A DNA stretch of 64,000 bases from Amycolatopsis solani (GCF_033441515.1 NZ_JAWQJT010000001.1:558001-622000), one strand, 5' to 3'. Positions 29,458-40,303 are shown, numbered from the stretch's first letter. Notes: a model not told the origin generated them from the sequence alone. Made by a program: numbers and translations.

Positions 29458-32113
29458 TCAGGTCAGCAGGGTCAGCACGGTCTCGGAGTGCCGCCCCGGC
29501 GAGCGCGCGGTGCGGGCCTGCAGCCACGCCTCCAGGCGATCTTCCGGCAGCGGGCGCGAGATCAGGTAGCCCTGGGCGACGTCGCAGCCCATCGCCTCCA
29601 GCTGGTCGCGCGCGACGTCTTCCTCGACGCCTTCGGCCACCACCGTCAGCCCGAGCGAGTGGCCGAGTTCGACGATCGAGCGCACCACCGCGAGGTCACC
29701 GAGGTCGGTGCCCATGCCGAGGACGAAGCTCTTGTCGATCTTGACCTGGTCGACCGGCAGCTGCCGCAGGTAGGCCAGCGACGAGTAGCCCGTGCCGAAG
29801 TCGTCCACCGCGAGCACGATGCCCAGCGAGTGCAGCTCACGCAGGATCGGCAGCGCCTTCTGCGGGTCGGACATCACGCCGGACTCGGTCAGCTCGAACG
29901 TCAGCAGCTCGGGCGGGATGCCGTGGTGCGCCAGCTCGCGGGCGACCTTCTCCGGGAAGTCCTCGTCGGCCAGGTTGCGCACCGAGAGGTTGACCGCCAC
30001 CGAGATCCGCAGGCCTTCGTCGAGCCACTTGCGGCAGCGCTTGAGCGCCTCGCCGAGCACGAACGACGTCAGGACGCCGATCAGCCCGGCCGCCTCGATG
30101 GCCGGGACGAACTCGTCCGGGCCGAGCCTGCCGAACTCCGGGTGCACCCAGCGGACCAGCGCCTCGACGCCGGCGACCTGCCGGTTCGGCAGCGTGATCT
30201 TCGGCTGGTAGTGGACGCTGACCTGGCCGTCCTCGAGGGACTGCCGGAACTGCGTGACCATCTGGAAGCGGCGCAGGAAGATCTGGCCCATGCTCGGCAC
30301 GTAGCCGCGGACCTCTTCGCCCCCCCTTGGTGGCGCGGACGGCGACGTCGGCGCGCTGCAGCAGGCCTTCGATGTCGACGACGTCGCCCGACTCCTCGGG
30401 GGTCGTCGTCGCGTAGCCGATCATCGCGTTCGCCTCGACCGAGAGCCGGTCGACCGGGTACGGCGCGGAAAGCCCTTCGCGCAGCCGTTCCGCCGCGTCG
30501 TGGGCGTCCTCCGGCGGGCAGCCGGCGAGCAGGGCCGCGAAGGACGCGCCTTCCAGCCGGGCCAGCGGGACGTCGGGCCCGAGCGCGTCGCGGATGCGCC
30601 GGGCGGCGGCGATCACCATCCGGTCGGCCCACGCGTAGCCCAGCGCGTCGCTGACCGTGGAGAAGACGTCGAGGTCGATGCGCAGCACCACGGCGTTGCC
30701 GAAGTCGCGCAGCGGTTCCTTCGCCACCTGCCGGAAGCCCAGCCGGTTGAGGTGCCCGGTGAGCGGGTCGTGGTAGGCGTCGTGGCGCAGCGTCGCCAGC
30801 AGCCGCCGGTTGTCCAGCGACGTCGCGAGGTGGCTGGCCATCGTGCCGAGCAGCTGGACGTCGTACTTGCCGAACCCGCGCCAGCGGGACAGCCGGTCGT
30901 GCGCCTCGACCACGCCGAGCAGCTGGTTCGCGCTGCGCAGCGGGACGACGAGCGCCTCCTGCGCGCCGCGGTCGAGCAGCGCCGCGCGGACGTCGGGGTT
31001 GGCCTCGGTGATCCGGAAGTGGCGGACGTGCGCGCCGGGCAGCCGCAGCAGCGGGTCGTCGGCGGCGGGGTCGGCGGGCGGCAGGTCGTCGCCCGCGACG
31101 ACGACCCGCAGCGGGTCCTTCGCCTCGAGCCGCAGCCGGAGCACGACGCGGCCCGCGGCGAGCTGGTCCTTGATGCGCTCGGCGATCGTCGCCCACTCCC
31201 GGACGTCGACGCCGCCGACGAGCTCGTCGGCGCGACCGGCCGGGCGGGCCGCCGCCAGCTGCCCGGACCGGGCGACCATCAGGCTGACGTCGGAGAGCGC
31301 TTCCATGTCCCGCTGCTCGCGCAGCAGGTCCGAATAGGCCCAGTACAACGCGGTCAGGCCGAGGAAGACGGCGAGCACCAGCGGCCACGCCTTGGGCGTG
31401 TTCGAAATGACGAGGTAGCCCGACAGGCCGACGGAGGCGTTGACGAACCCGACGACCAGGATCCGCGCGGTGAGCCGGACGGCGGTGCTGACCCGCATCC
31501 GGCGCCGCAGCACGCGGACGGCGGCCAGCGCGAGCAGCGTGCTCACCAGCGGCGCGGTCAGGGTGCCCGCCAGCGCGGCGACCCACGGGAACTTGTCACC
31601 GGTGCCGGCGCCGACGGCGTACTTGACCAGCCCGGCGACGGCGAACGCGCCGGTGATCTCGAGCAGGAACGCGCCCGCGTTGTAGAGGACGCGGCCGGAG
31701 ACCTTGCGCGCGAGCAGTGTGCCGATGCCGGCGACCAGGTGCGCGGCCAGCACGACTTCGAACGGCGCGACGAAGAACCCGATGACGAGCGGGATCTCGG
31801 TGAACGAGATGGTCCACGAGATGCCGCTGCGGACGTCGACGTTGATGCCGAGCTGCTCGGCGAGCAGGAACGCGACGGCGAGCACCGGCCCGATCCACAG
31901 CAGCTCGCTGTCCCAGTGGAACGGTTGCCACGAGCCGACGGCGAACGCGGCGACGAGCCCGAGGCTCAGCACGGCGAAGGTGTAGACGCGGAACCGGCGT
32001 TCGTCCGTCCGGGCTTCGGCGGAGGCGGCGGGTTGCGGTGGTGTCCCGGAAGCGGCTCCCGGCCCGGGCTGCGCCTGCGCGACGGCGTCGCCGTGGGCGT
32101 TGGTGTCCGGCAT
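29458..32113 (-). pseudogene. Membrane GAF-GGDEF-EAL cyclic-di-GMP protein, split by a one-base frameshift
   Basis: The reading frame opens at ATG 32113 (GGAGGGAAGG upstream), encodes about six to seven membrane helices, a GAF-like sensor domain and a GGDEF-type domain, then shifts frame at a run of seven G (plus-strand C7, 30320-30326). The second frame continues cleanly as GEEVRGYVPSMGQ into a complete EAL domain ending at 29458. With six G the gene would encode 884 residues. The GGDEF signature is degenerate (LEGASFAALL), but the EAL part keeps EALVRW, NLS, DDFGTGYSSL, KIDKSFV and EGVE, so an intact protein would be a c-di-GMP phosphodiesterase. A sequencing error, a true mutation or slippage could each explain the shift. 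Confidence 0.85.
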
Positions 32114-32350
32114 CCGACCTTCCCTCCCGGCTTGTCCACCGGTGCTGATCCGTGACTTCGGGTGTGGACAAGGGCCATACCGTACCCCGTAGGGCGTACC
32201 CGTGTCCCTTTCGAGACAGTAGGAGATCACCCCAGGGTTAACAATGCCCCGAACCCGCTGACCTGCGTGGACCAAGGGGTGAAACAAGAGAGGCTCGGCG
32301 CTCGAGTGACTCCCTACACACGCGAGCCGCGGTCGCGCTTCAATGTGCCC

Positions 32351-33289
32351 ATGCACAGCGATGCGATCGCCACCGAACACGCGGCACGGCTCGCGGCGGT
32401 GGATCCCCTGCTCCCCGGTTCTTCTCCGTTCGAGGCAGCCGAAAACGCCGTGGTACTGGAGGTCGCGACCGGCGGCTCGGCCGCGTCCGGCCTCGCCTCG
32501 CGCATCCAGGTCGACCAGGGCGCGCCGAACGCGCCCTGGCGCGCGCTGACCGAACACCGGCTCGACCTCCAGCTCGCCGGGCCGCGGCCGGCGGAGGTCC
32601 TGGACGCCCTCCTCACTCGATGGGATGAACATCTGCGCGCGGTCGCCGAGCGTGGCGACACCGAGACCGCCGCGGTCGTCCCGCGTGCCAGTCGTGACGG
32701 CGCCGGCGCGCGCGAACTGCTGCACCACGGGTTCGCCCCGCTGCGGGTGGTCGCGGTCCGCCCGTCCGAGCGGATGGTCCCGGCGACGCCGCTCGGCACC
32801 CCCGGCGTCAAGATCCGCCGCGGCGAGCCCGGCGACCTCGAGACCGCCGTCGCGCTCGGGATGGAGCTGCACTCCTACGACGCCCAGTACGGCACCGTGA
32901 ACTGGCGCGAGGGCGTCGAGGACATCCTCACCAAGGACCTGGCCGAGAAGCTGAACCGGCCGGAGCCCGCGGTGTGGATCGCCGAGCTGTACGGCCGCCC
33001 GCTCGGCATGGTGAACGTCCAGCACCCGGGCGAGACCGGCTGGATCAGCGACCGCGTCAAGGCGTCCCGCGTCGGCTACCTGTCGTCGCTGGCCGTCGCG
33101 AAGGAGGCGCGCTCGTCCGGCGTCGGCACCGCGCTGGCCACCCACGCCCACCACGTCCTCGACGAGGAGGGCGCCGACGTCGTCCTGCTGCACCACGCGG
33201 CGGCGAACCCGCTCTCGACGCCGTTCTGGTACGCGCAGGGGTACCGCCCGTTGTGGACGTACTGGCAGCGCCGCCCCGCCGTGCGGTGA
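32351..33289 (+). CDS. GNAT-family N-acetyltransferase
   Basis: This protein of about 312 residues has a C-terminal GNAT domain: VGYLSSLAVAKEARSSGVGTALATHAHHVLDEEGADVVLLHHAA, where SSGVGTAL is the acetyl-CoA pyrophosphate loop and FWYAQGYRPLW ends the fold. The N-terminal half may be a second, degenerate GNAT-like domain. The substrate is unknown. ATG at 32351 is chosen, though GTG at 32345 or a more upstream start is possible because no clear Shine-Dalgarno is seen. It is divergent from the EAL gene. The stop codon sits inside a 14-bp tandem duplication. Confidence 0.85.
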   Translation: MHSDAIATEHAARLAAVDPLLPGSSPFEAAENAVVLEVATGGSAASGLASRIQVDQGAPNAPWRALTEHRLDLQLAGPRPAEVLDALLTRWDEHLRAVAERGDTETAAVVPRASRDGAGARELLHHGFAPLRVVAVRPSERMVPATPLGTPGVKIRRGEPGDLETAVALGMELHSYDAQYGTVNWREGVEDILTKDLAEKLNRPEPAVWIAELYGRPLGMVNVQHPGETGWISDRVKASRVGYLSSLAVAKEARSSGVGTALATHAHHVLDEEGADVVLLHHAAANPLSTPFWYAQGYRPLWTYWQRRPAVR

Positions 33290-33306
33290 ACACCGTGCGG
33301 TGAACA
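33279..33306. repeat. 14-bp tandem duplication spanning a stop codon
   Basis: CCGTGCGGTGAACA occurs twice in a row (33279-33292 and 33293-33306). The first copy contains the acetyltransferase TGA stop. It looks like a recent replication-slippage duplication in the 3' end of the gene. Confidence 0.85.
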
Positions 33307-33372
33307 AACGGAGGATTACCGGCGGCGCGGTGTCCTTATAGGCTGGCTCCCCAAGAGCGAGGGGAGCCGGGA

Positions 33373-34227
33373 GTGAGCGACCAGCGGGATTCCGCGCCGA
33401 GAGCGCCCGAGGGCGTCGACACCGAGAAGCCGTCCGCGGCCCGGATCTACGACTGGTACCTGGGTGGCACCCAGAACTGGGCCGTGGACCGCGAGTTCGG
33501 CAGGCGCATGGAGCAGCAGTGGCCGCTGGTGCGGCCCGGCTCCAAGCAGAACCGCGAGTTCATGAACCGCGCGGTGCGGGCGGCCCTGCGGGCGGGGATC
33601 CGGCAGTTCATCGACCTCGGCTCCGGCGTCCCGACGGCCGGGAACGTGCACGAGGTCGTCGAGGCCGAGCTGCCCGACGAGCACGACGCCAAGGTCGTCT
33701 ACGTCGACTACGAGCCGGTCGCCGTGGCGCACGCGACGCTGATCCTCGAGGAGGGCGCGGCGACCGACTGGGCCGGCATCGTCCAGGCGGACATGCGGGA
33801 CGCGAAGGCGGTCCTGCGCGCGGAGGAGACGAAGCGGCTCATCGACTTTTCGCAGCCGGTCTGCCTGATGATGATGGCGGTCCTGCACTTCGTCGGCCCG
33901 GACGACGACCCCGAGGGCATCCTCGAGGCGTACCGCGAGAAGCTCGCGCCCGGCAGCTGGCTGGCCATCTCGCAGATGAGCGAGGGCGACGGCAGCGGCG
34001 AGACGCTTGAAGGGCTGCGCTGGTTCGTCGAGCAGTACCGCAAGACGAGCAACCCGGTCTGGCTGCGCGACCGCGACGAGATCGAGCCGCTGTTCGGTGA
34101 CTGGCCGCTGCTCGAACCGGGCATCGTGCACCTGCCGGACTGGCGGCCCGACCGGAAGCTGAACGCGCTGGAGGCGGAGGCCCGCCCGTACGCCTGGTGC
34201 GGGATCGCGGCGCGGCCAAGCTCCTGA
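33373..34227 (+). CDS. SAM-dependent methyltransferase-like protein (PF04672 type)
   Basis: This 284-residue protein is of the S-adenosylmethionine methyltransferase group common and highly paralogous in actinobacteria. The N-terminus has the hallmark PSAARIYDWYLGGTQNWAVDRE. The SAM motif is FIDLGSGVPTAGNVHE, with VVYVDYEPVAVAHA next and QADMRD later. No substrate is known for these proteins. The start is GTG at 33373, with GGGAG upstream. It is monocistronic by appearance. Confidence 0.9.
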   Translation: MSDQRDSAPRAPEGVDTEKPSAARIYDWYLGGTQNWAVDREFGRRMEQQWPLVRPGSKQNREFMNRAVRAALRAGIRQFIDLGSGVPTAGNVHEVVEAELPDEHDAKVVYVDYEPVAVAHATLILEEGAATDWAGIVQADMRDAKAVLRAEETKRLIDFSQPVCLMMMAVLHFVGPDDDPEGILEAYREKLAPGSWLAISQMSEGDGSGETLEGLRWFVEQYRKTSNPVWLRDRDEIEPLFGDWPLLEPGIVHLPDWRPDRKLNALEAEARPYAWCGIAARPSS

Positions 34228-34290
34228 CCTGCGGTTTCACTGATCGCTGTGGGCGAACGCTCCATCGGAAACAAACACACCCATCGGAGA

Positions 34291-34311
34291 GTTGAGCAAG
34301 GCAGACTCAAC
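34291..34311. promoter_or_regulatory. HAIR-type (HspR-binding) inverted repeat upstream of lon
   Basis: GTTGAGC (34291-34297), a 7-nt spacer and ACTCAAC (34305-34311) match the HspR-associated inverted repeat consensus CTTGAGT-N7-ACTCAAG with one change in each outer position and one inner mismatch. It lies 16 nt upstream of the lon ATG. In Streptomyces, HspR represses lon through such sites, so heat or unfolded-protein induction is expected here. Confidence 0.75.
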
Positions 34312-34327
34312 TAACCGAGGAGTGCAC

Positions 34328-36730
<2,403 letters not shown>

Positions 36731-36750
36731 CCCCGAGCGCCGCCACCTGA

Positions 36751-36795
36751 CGAACGGCCGGTTTCCCCCTTCCCCCAGGGGAAACCGGCCGTTCG
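36751..36795. terminator. Bidirectional terminator between lon and a methyltransferase gene
   Basis: A perfect 18-bp stem has arms CGAACGGCCGGTTTCCCC (36751-36768) and GGGGAAACCGGCCGTTCG (36778-36795) and a 9-nt loop. It sits between two convergent stop codons. Confidence 0.88.
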
Positions 36796-36802
36796 CGTGC
36801 GT

Positions 36803-37612
36803 TCAGACCCGCCGGGCGGCGATCAGGTACCCGGTGCCGAGCCGGCCCCGCGCACCGCGCCCGACCGTCCTCTCCGGACGGTCGGACCGGCCGCGGACGA
36901 GCCGGTCGAACGGCGGCACCAGCGCGGTGACGTCGTAGAAGAGCGTGTCCTGGGGCTGCAGCCCGGCCCGCCACAGCTCGTGGCGCAGCCGCCCCGGCGC
37001 GCAGGCCCGGATCCCGGTGCGGCGCGCCCCGTGGCGCCGCGGGACGTGGAAGGCCTCTTCGAGACCACCGAGCACGCGGCGCGCGGGCCAGTACAGCCCC
37101 CATTCCACGAGCCGGTAGGGACTGCGCGGGTTGAGCATGGTGACGACCGCGAGCCCGCCGGGCCGGACCACTCTCGCGATTTCGTGCAGGGCGGGCGCGA
37201 TGTCCACGTATTCGAGCACGCCCATCGCGAGCACGATGTCGAAAGCGTCGTCGGCGAACGGCATTTCTTCGATGTTCCCGACGGAGAACTCCGCCTCTTT
37301 TCCGGCCCGTTGCCGCGCTGCGTCGACCATCGCGGCGGACCGATCGCATCCGGTGACGGCGAATTCCCCCGGCCGCCCGTCGAGCAGGTGCCGGACCATC
37401 ATCCCCGGCCCGCACCCGACGTCGAGCAAGGCGCCACCGGGCCGTCCGGCGAGCACCCGGTCGACGGCGTGGAGCCGGGAACGGTGGTACCGCGCGGTCG
37501 GCCCCGCCCCGGAGTAGGCGTCGGCGTAGTCGGCGACGAGCTGGGCATCGGCGTACTGGACCCGCACGAGCTGCTCCCGCGTCGGGCGGTCGAGCGTCCC
37601 GGGTACCGGCAT
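36803..37612 (-). CDS. Class I SAM-dependent methyltransferase
   Basis: This 269-residue methyltransferase has the Rossmann motif I LLDVGCGPGMMVRHLL, motif II GNIEEMPFADDAFDIVLAMGVLEYVD and motif III ARVVRPGGLAVVTMLNP, i.e. the Methyltransf_11/25 type. The C-terminal half is basic and could contact lipid or membrane (LVEWGLYWPARRVLGGLEEAF). The substrate is unknown. ATG at 37612 is chosen because GGAGG lies five bases upstream; an upstream in-frame start at 37663 lacks one. Confidence 0.88.
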   Translation of the reverse strand: MPVPGTLDRPTREQLVRVQYADAQLVADYADAYSGAGPTARYHRSRLHAVDRVLAGRPGGALLDVGCGPGMMVRHLLDGRPGEFAVTGCDRSAAMVDAARQRAGKEAEFSVGNIEEMPFADDAFDIVLAMGVLEYVDIAPALHEIARVVRPGGLAVVTMLNPRSPYRLVEWGLYWPARRVLGGLEEAFHVPRRHGARRTGIRACAPGRLRHELWRAGLQPQDTLFYDVTALVPPFDRLVRGRSDRPERTVGRGARGRLGTGYLIAARRV

Positions 37613-37963
37613 GTGCACCTCCACTTGTTGGCCCCTGCCCCTTGCGGTCGTCGGGCCGATCACGGAGGTCGTTACCGGTTCACGGGAGTATTTCGAAATG
37701 CGAGCGAAAGGGGGAACGAATCTTCACCCGTTGCGCGGACGAATGCCCGCCGAATCGTGTGGTCAATCGCGGGCGTGGATTGTTCCTCGACAATTCGAAC
37801 AATCGCGGCATAGCCGACGAACGTCGACGGCTGGCCTGATGGAGTTCCACACAGGAACTGGGGGTCACTCCGCGGACGCCGCACAGGAGATCATCCGAAA
37901 AGGACACACGTGCGGCCGGGGTGCACGCGGGCGTTCATCCCAGCGCCGCGGAATCTTCGCGCG
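37613..37963. other. Intergenic stretch with lower GC and inverted repeats
   Basis: No convincing gene is present in these 351 bases. The base composition is visibly less GC-rich than in the flanking genes. It contains GATTGTTC (37777-37784) and GAACAATC (37796-37803) as a perfect 8-bp inverted repeat with an 11-nt spacer, and GTTCC-N5-GGAAC near 37854-37868. It is probably the promoter and operator region of the methyltransferase to its left. Confidence 0.4.
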
Positions 37964-38644
37964 TCAGAGCCGGTCCGCCGGGTCAGGAGCGGCACCCTCG
38001 GCGGCCGTGGGGCGCCGGCCGGGGCCGAGCCGCCGGAGGGCGGCCTGCTGCTGCGCCATCACGCGCAGCGCGTTGAGCAGGGCGGAGCCGAGAGCGATGA
38101 CGGTGACGGCGGACTCCACCGCGCCGTCGCGATCGCCGGCGTCGGCGACCGCGTCGACCTCGTGGGCGGCGACGGCGTTCATGGCTTCGGCGTAGGGACC
38201 CAGCAGCGCGGGCAGTGCGTCGTGGCCCATGCGGTGGCAGGTGGCCAGGATGTGGACCGCTGATCGCCAGCCGGGGTTGTCCGGGTCCTCGTGCCATCCG
38301 AGCCGGTGCGCGACCTCCGACAGCTGGGCGCGAGCGTGGGCGTGTTCATCGGTTTCGGGCAGCTCGGGAGCGGGCAGGATGGCGTCCTGGGCAACACCCA
38401 GCGTGCTGGCCAGGGGGAGCGAGCTGTCCACGGCGGCCAGAACCCGCTCGATCGCCGCGGCGGTCAGCCCGCCGTCTTCGGTCAGGGCGCGCAGCAGCCG
38501 CAGCCGCCGCACGTGCGCCTCGGAGTAGCTGGCCTGGTTGGGCGCGCCGGTGCGTTCGCCGGCGGGCAGCATTCCCTGCCGCAGGTAGTACTTGATCATC
38601 GGTATCCCGACGCCGGCGTGCCTGCTCAGCTCGGCCATCCGCAC
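37964..38644 (-). CDS. MerR-family transcriptional regulator
   Basis: This 226-residue regulator has an N-terminal MerR winged-helix domain (RMAELSRHAGVGIPMIKYYLRQGMLPAGER, with PNQASYSEAHVRRLRLLRAL). A long C-terminal helical effector domain of about 150 residues lacks metal-binding Cys clusters. The start is GTG at 38644, following GAGGGGAG. It is divergent from the membrane protein at 38696, with only 51 nt between the starts, and a perfect palindrome covers both -10 regions. Autoregulation and control of the neighbour are the natural inference. Confidence 0.9.
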   Translation of the reverse strand: MRMAELSRHAGVGIPMIKYYLRQGMLPAGERTGAPNQASYSEAHVRRLRLLRALTEDGGLTAAAIERVLAAVDSSLPLASTLGVAQDAILPAPELPETDEHAHARAQLSEVAHRLGWHEDPDNPGWRSAVHILATCHRMGHDALPALLGPYAEAMNAVAAHEVDAVADAGDRDGAVESAVTVIALGSALLNALRVMAQQQAALRRLGPGRRPTAAEGAAPDPADRL

Positions 38645-38670
38645 CGCGTGCTCCCCTCGGTTGCCCCGCC

Positions 38671-38695
38671 GTTCGGATAACTCTATTATCCGAAC
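38671..38695. promoter_or_regulatory. Palindromic operator between divergent genes
   Basis: GTTCGGATAA (38671-38680) and TTATCCGAAC (38686-38695) are perfect 10-bp arms with a 5-nt spacer. A further TTATCC half-site lies at 38709-38714. On the plus strand TTGCCC (38661-38666)-N17-TATTAT (38684-38689) would start transcription at the ATG itself, giving a leaderless mRNA. On the minus strand TTGAAT (38703-38708)-N17-TAGAGT (38680-38685) would drive the merR gene. The palindrome overlaps both -10 elements. Confidence 0.75.
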
Positions 38696-39877
38696 ATGGT
38701 TAATTCAATTATCCGCTTGCTGCGCGTCGGTCATCGTCCCACGGTGGCCACCGCCGCGATCCTGCTGGTGACGGCGGCGGCGCTGACGGTGGCGCTGACG
38801 CTGGATCCCGGCCAGGTGCTGGGGCAGCCGCGATGGGCCAAGCCACTGAAGTTCGCCATCAGCTTCGCCCTGTACCTGGGAACCATCGGGTTGCTCGTCC
38901 CCCTGGTGCGCGGCCGGCGAGCCCAGCGGGTCACGCGGTGGGCGGCGATCGCGCTGACCGCGGCCGTGGTGGTCGAGATGTGCGGGATCACCGGGCAAGC
39001 CGCACGGGGGCGGCTGAGCCACTTCAACGTCAGCACACCGGTGGATCGCGTGGTGTACGCGGCCTTGGGAGCGGGGTCGGTGGTCATCTGGACGGCCACC
39101 GCCGCCCTGGCCGTCGTGCTGCTGAGGCAGCGCACGCTGACCACTTCCCTGTCGCGAGGCCTCTCGCTCGGCGTGCTGGTGTCGTTGCTGGGGATTTCCG
39201 CCGCGTTTTTCATGGTCGTCCCTTCCGCCGCGGTGGGCACCGGCGCCGCGGATCCGGGAATGCGGCTCGTCGGCGGCCACGCGGTCGGCGTGCCCGACGG
39301 CGGCCCTGGCTTGCCACTGCTGGGCTGGTCGACAACCGGCGGCGACCTGCGGATCGGGCACTTCTGGGGCCTGCACGCCCTGCAGGCGCTGCCCCTGCTC
39401 GCCTTCGCGCTGCGCGCGCTGTCGGCCCGGGTGGTGTTCTTGCGTCCGGAACGAGTCCGGGCACGCCTGGTCGCCCTGGCCGCGGCCGCGTGGACGGCGG
39501 TGACGGTGCTGCTGGTCTGGCAGGCGCTTCGCGGCCAGCCGCTGCTGAAGCCGGACGAGGTCACCCTCCTCGCCGGCGCCGGCATCGTCGTCCTCACGAT
39601 CGCCGGCGCGTGGATCGCCGTGCGCGGCTCGCACCCGGCGACCGGCGGGAAACGGACCGGAGCCCGGTGGACGTTCCGCCTAGCCTGGCGAGGTGGTCAA
39701 TCGCCTGCGCGCCGCCGTGGTCCTGCCGGAGGACTCCGCCTGGAGCCGGCTCGAACTCAAGCTCCTGGTCGACGACCGGGACGTGGTCGGGCCGGTGTTC
39801 GCCGAGGGCCCGTGGGCGGACCCCGACGCGCTGCTGGGGCCGGACAGCCCGCTGCTGCCCGGCGCGGAGCCTCGTGA
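38696..39877 (+). CDS. Polytopic membrane protein, function unknown
   Basis: This ORF of 393 codons encodes about eight membrane helices over the first 320 residues (from VATAAILLVTAAALTVALTL to LLAGAGIVVLTIAGAWIAV). A conserved-looking loop IGHFWGLHALQALPLLAF is present. I know no named family. ATG at 38696 abuts the operator palindrome and may be the transcript's first base. The last ~60 codons (beyond residue 332) overlap the next gene in another frame and encode Arg/Gly/Pro-rich sequence typical of shadow reading. The true end may therefore be earlier, for example through an undetected frameshift. Confidence 0.75.
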   Translation: MVNSIIRLLRVGHRPTVATAAILLVTAAALTVALTLDPGQVLGQPRWAKPLKFAISFALYLGTIGLLVPLVRGRRAQRVTRWAAIALTAAVVVEMCGITGQAARGRLSHFNVSTPVDRVVYAALGAGSVVIWTATAALAVVLLRQRTLTTSLSRGLSLGVLVSLLGISAAFFMVVPSAAVGTGAADPGMRLVGGHAVGVPDGGPGLPLLGWSTTGGDLRIGHFWGLHALQALPLLAFALRALSARVVFLRPERVRARLVALAAAAWTAVTVLLVWQALRGQPLLKPDEVTLLAGAGIVVLTIAGAWIAVRGSHPATGGKRTGARWTFRLAWRGGQSPARRRGPAGGLRLEPARTQAPGRRPGRGRAGVRRGPVGGPRRAAGAGQPAAARRGAS

Positions 39878-40097
39878 GGTGATGCTCGCCGAGGCGGAGT
39901 GCACGTGGGGTTGCTGCGGCGCGGTCTTCGTCCGGATCAGCCGCGAGGGCGGCGAAGTCGTTTGGGATCACACGCCGGCTCGCACCGAAGATTGCCGATC
40001 CACCGAAAACGTGAACAGGCAATTCGGGAATAGCAGAAGAGGCCCCGTGCTCGGCGTTTGCCGAATTCACGAAGCCTCTTCACTGGGTGGCGGGTGA
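39693..40097 (+). CDS. Conserved hypothetical protein, probably 3'-truncated
   Basis: The first 95 residues look like a real conserved protein (RLRAAVVLPEDSAWSRLEL, PWADPDALLGPDSPLLPG, EAECTWGCCGAVFVRISREG), with codons strongly GC-biased at position three. After VVWDH the sequence becomes atypical and the frame runs into the tRNA-Tyr gene, where it stops. This suggests loss of the natural C-terminus beside the tRNA. The start is GTG at 39693, inside the 3' part of the membrane-protein ORF. Function is unknown; it could be scored as a pseudogene. Confidence 0.55.
   Translation: MVNRLRAAVVLPEDSAWSRLELKLLVDDRDVVGPVFAEGPWADPDALLGPDSPLLPGAEPREVMLAEAECTWGCCGAVFVRISREGGEVVWDHTPARTEDCRSTENVNRQFGNSRRGPVLGVCRIHEASSLGGG
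40036..40081 (-). terminator. Candidate terminator of tRNA-Tyr
   Basis: The outer arms GAAGAGGC (40036-40043) and GCCTCTTC (40074-40081) enclose an inner hairpin CGGC-GTTT-GCCG (40052-40063). The structure lies just downstream of the minus-strand tRNA-Tyr gene. Confidence 0.5.
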
Positions 40098-40170
40098 GGG
40101 ATTCGAACCCCCGTAGGCGTAAGCCAACTGGTTTACAGCCAGTCCCCTTTGGCCACTCGGGTAACCCGCC
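40088..40170 (-). tRNA. tyrT: tRNA-Tyr (GTA)
   Basis: This 83-nt class II tRNA has the acceptor GGCGGGT/ACCCGCC, discriminator A, a D-arm TACCCGAGTGGCCAAAGGG, an anticodon loop with GTA, a long variable arm (GGCTTACGCC region) and the T-loop GGTTCGAATCC. Confidence 0.96.
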
Positions 40171-40303
40171 AAGGCAAGCCGGGCGAACCGGCCGTGGAGA
40201 AGTTTACCCAACCGCTCCGGACGGGGGTCAACCGGGATACCCATCCCCCGGTGGGGGCTAGGCTGGGTGGCCCCTGACAAGCGAGTACGAGGTGTGAGGA
40301 CAC

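Noticed and set aside
37672..37907. Small minus-strand ORFs of 70-75 codons in the gap before the MerR gene
   Set aside because: They have no Shine-Dalgarno, no motif and mixed composition; treated as chance frames in a regulatory gap.
39684..39880. The last ~60 codons of the membrane-protein ORF as genuine protein
   Set aside because: The competing frame from 39693 has better codon bias and protein-like sequence; the tail is probably a shadow, although the open frame is reported as seen.
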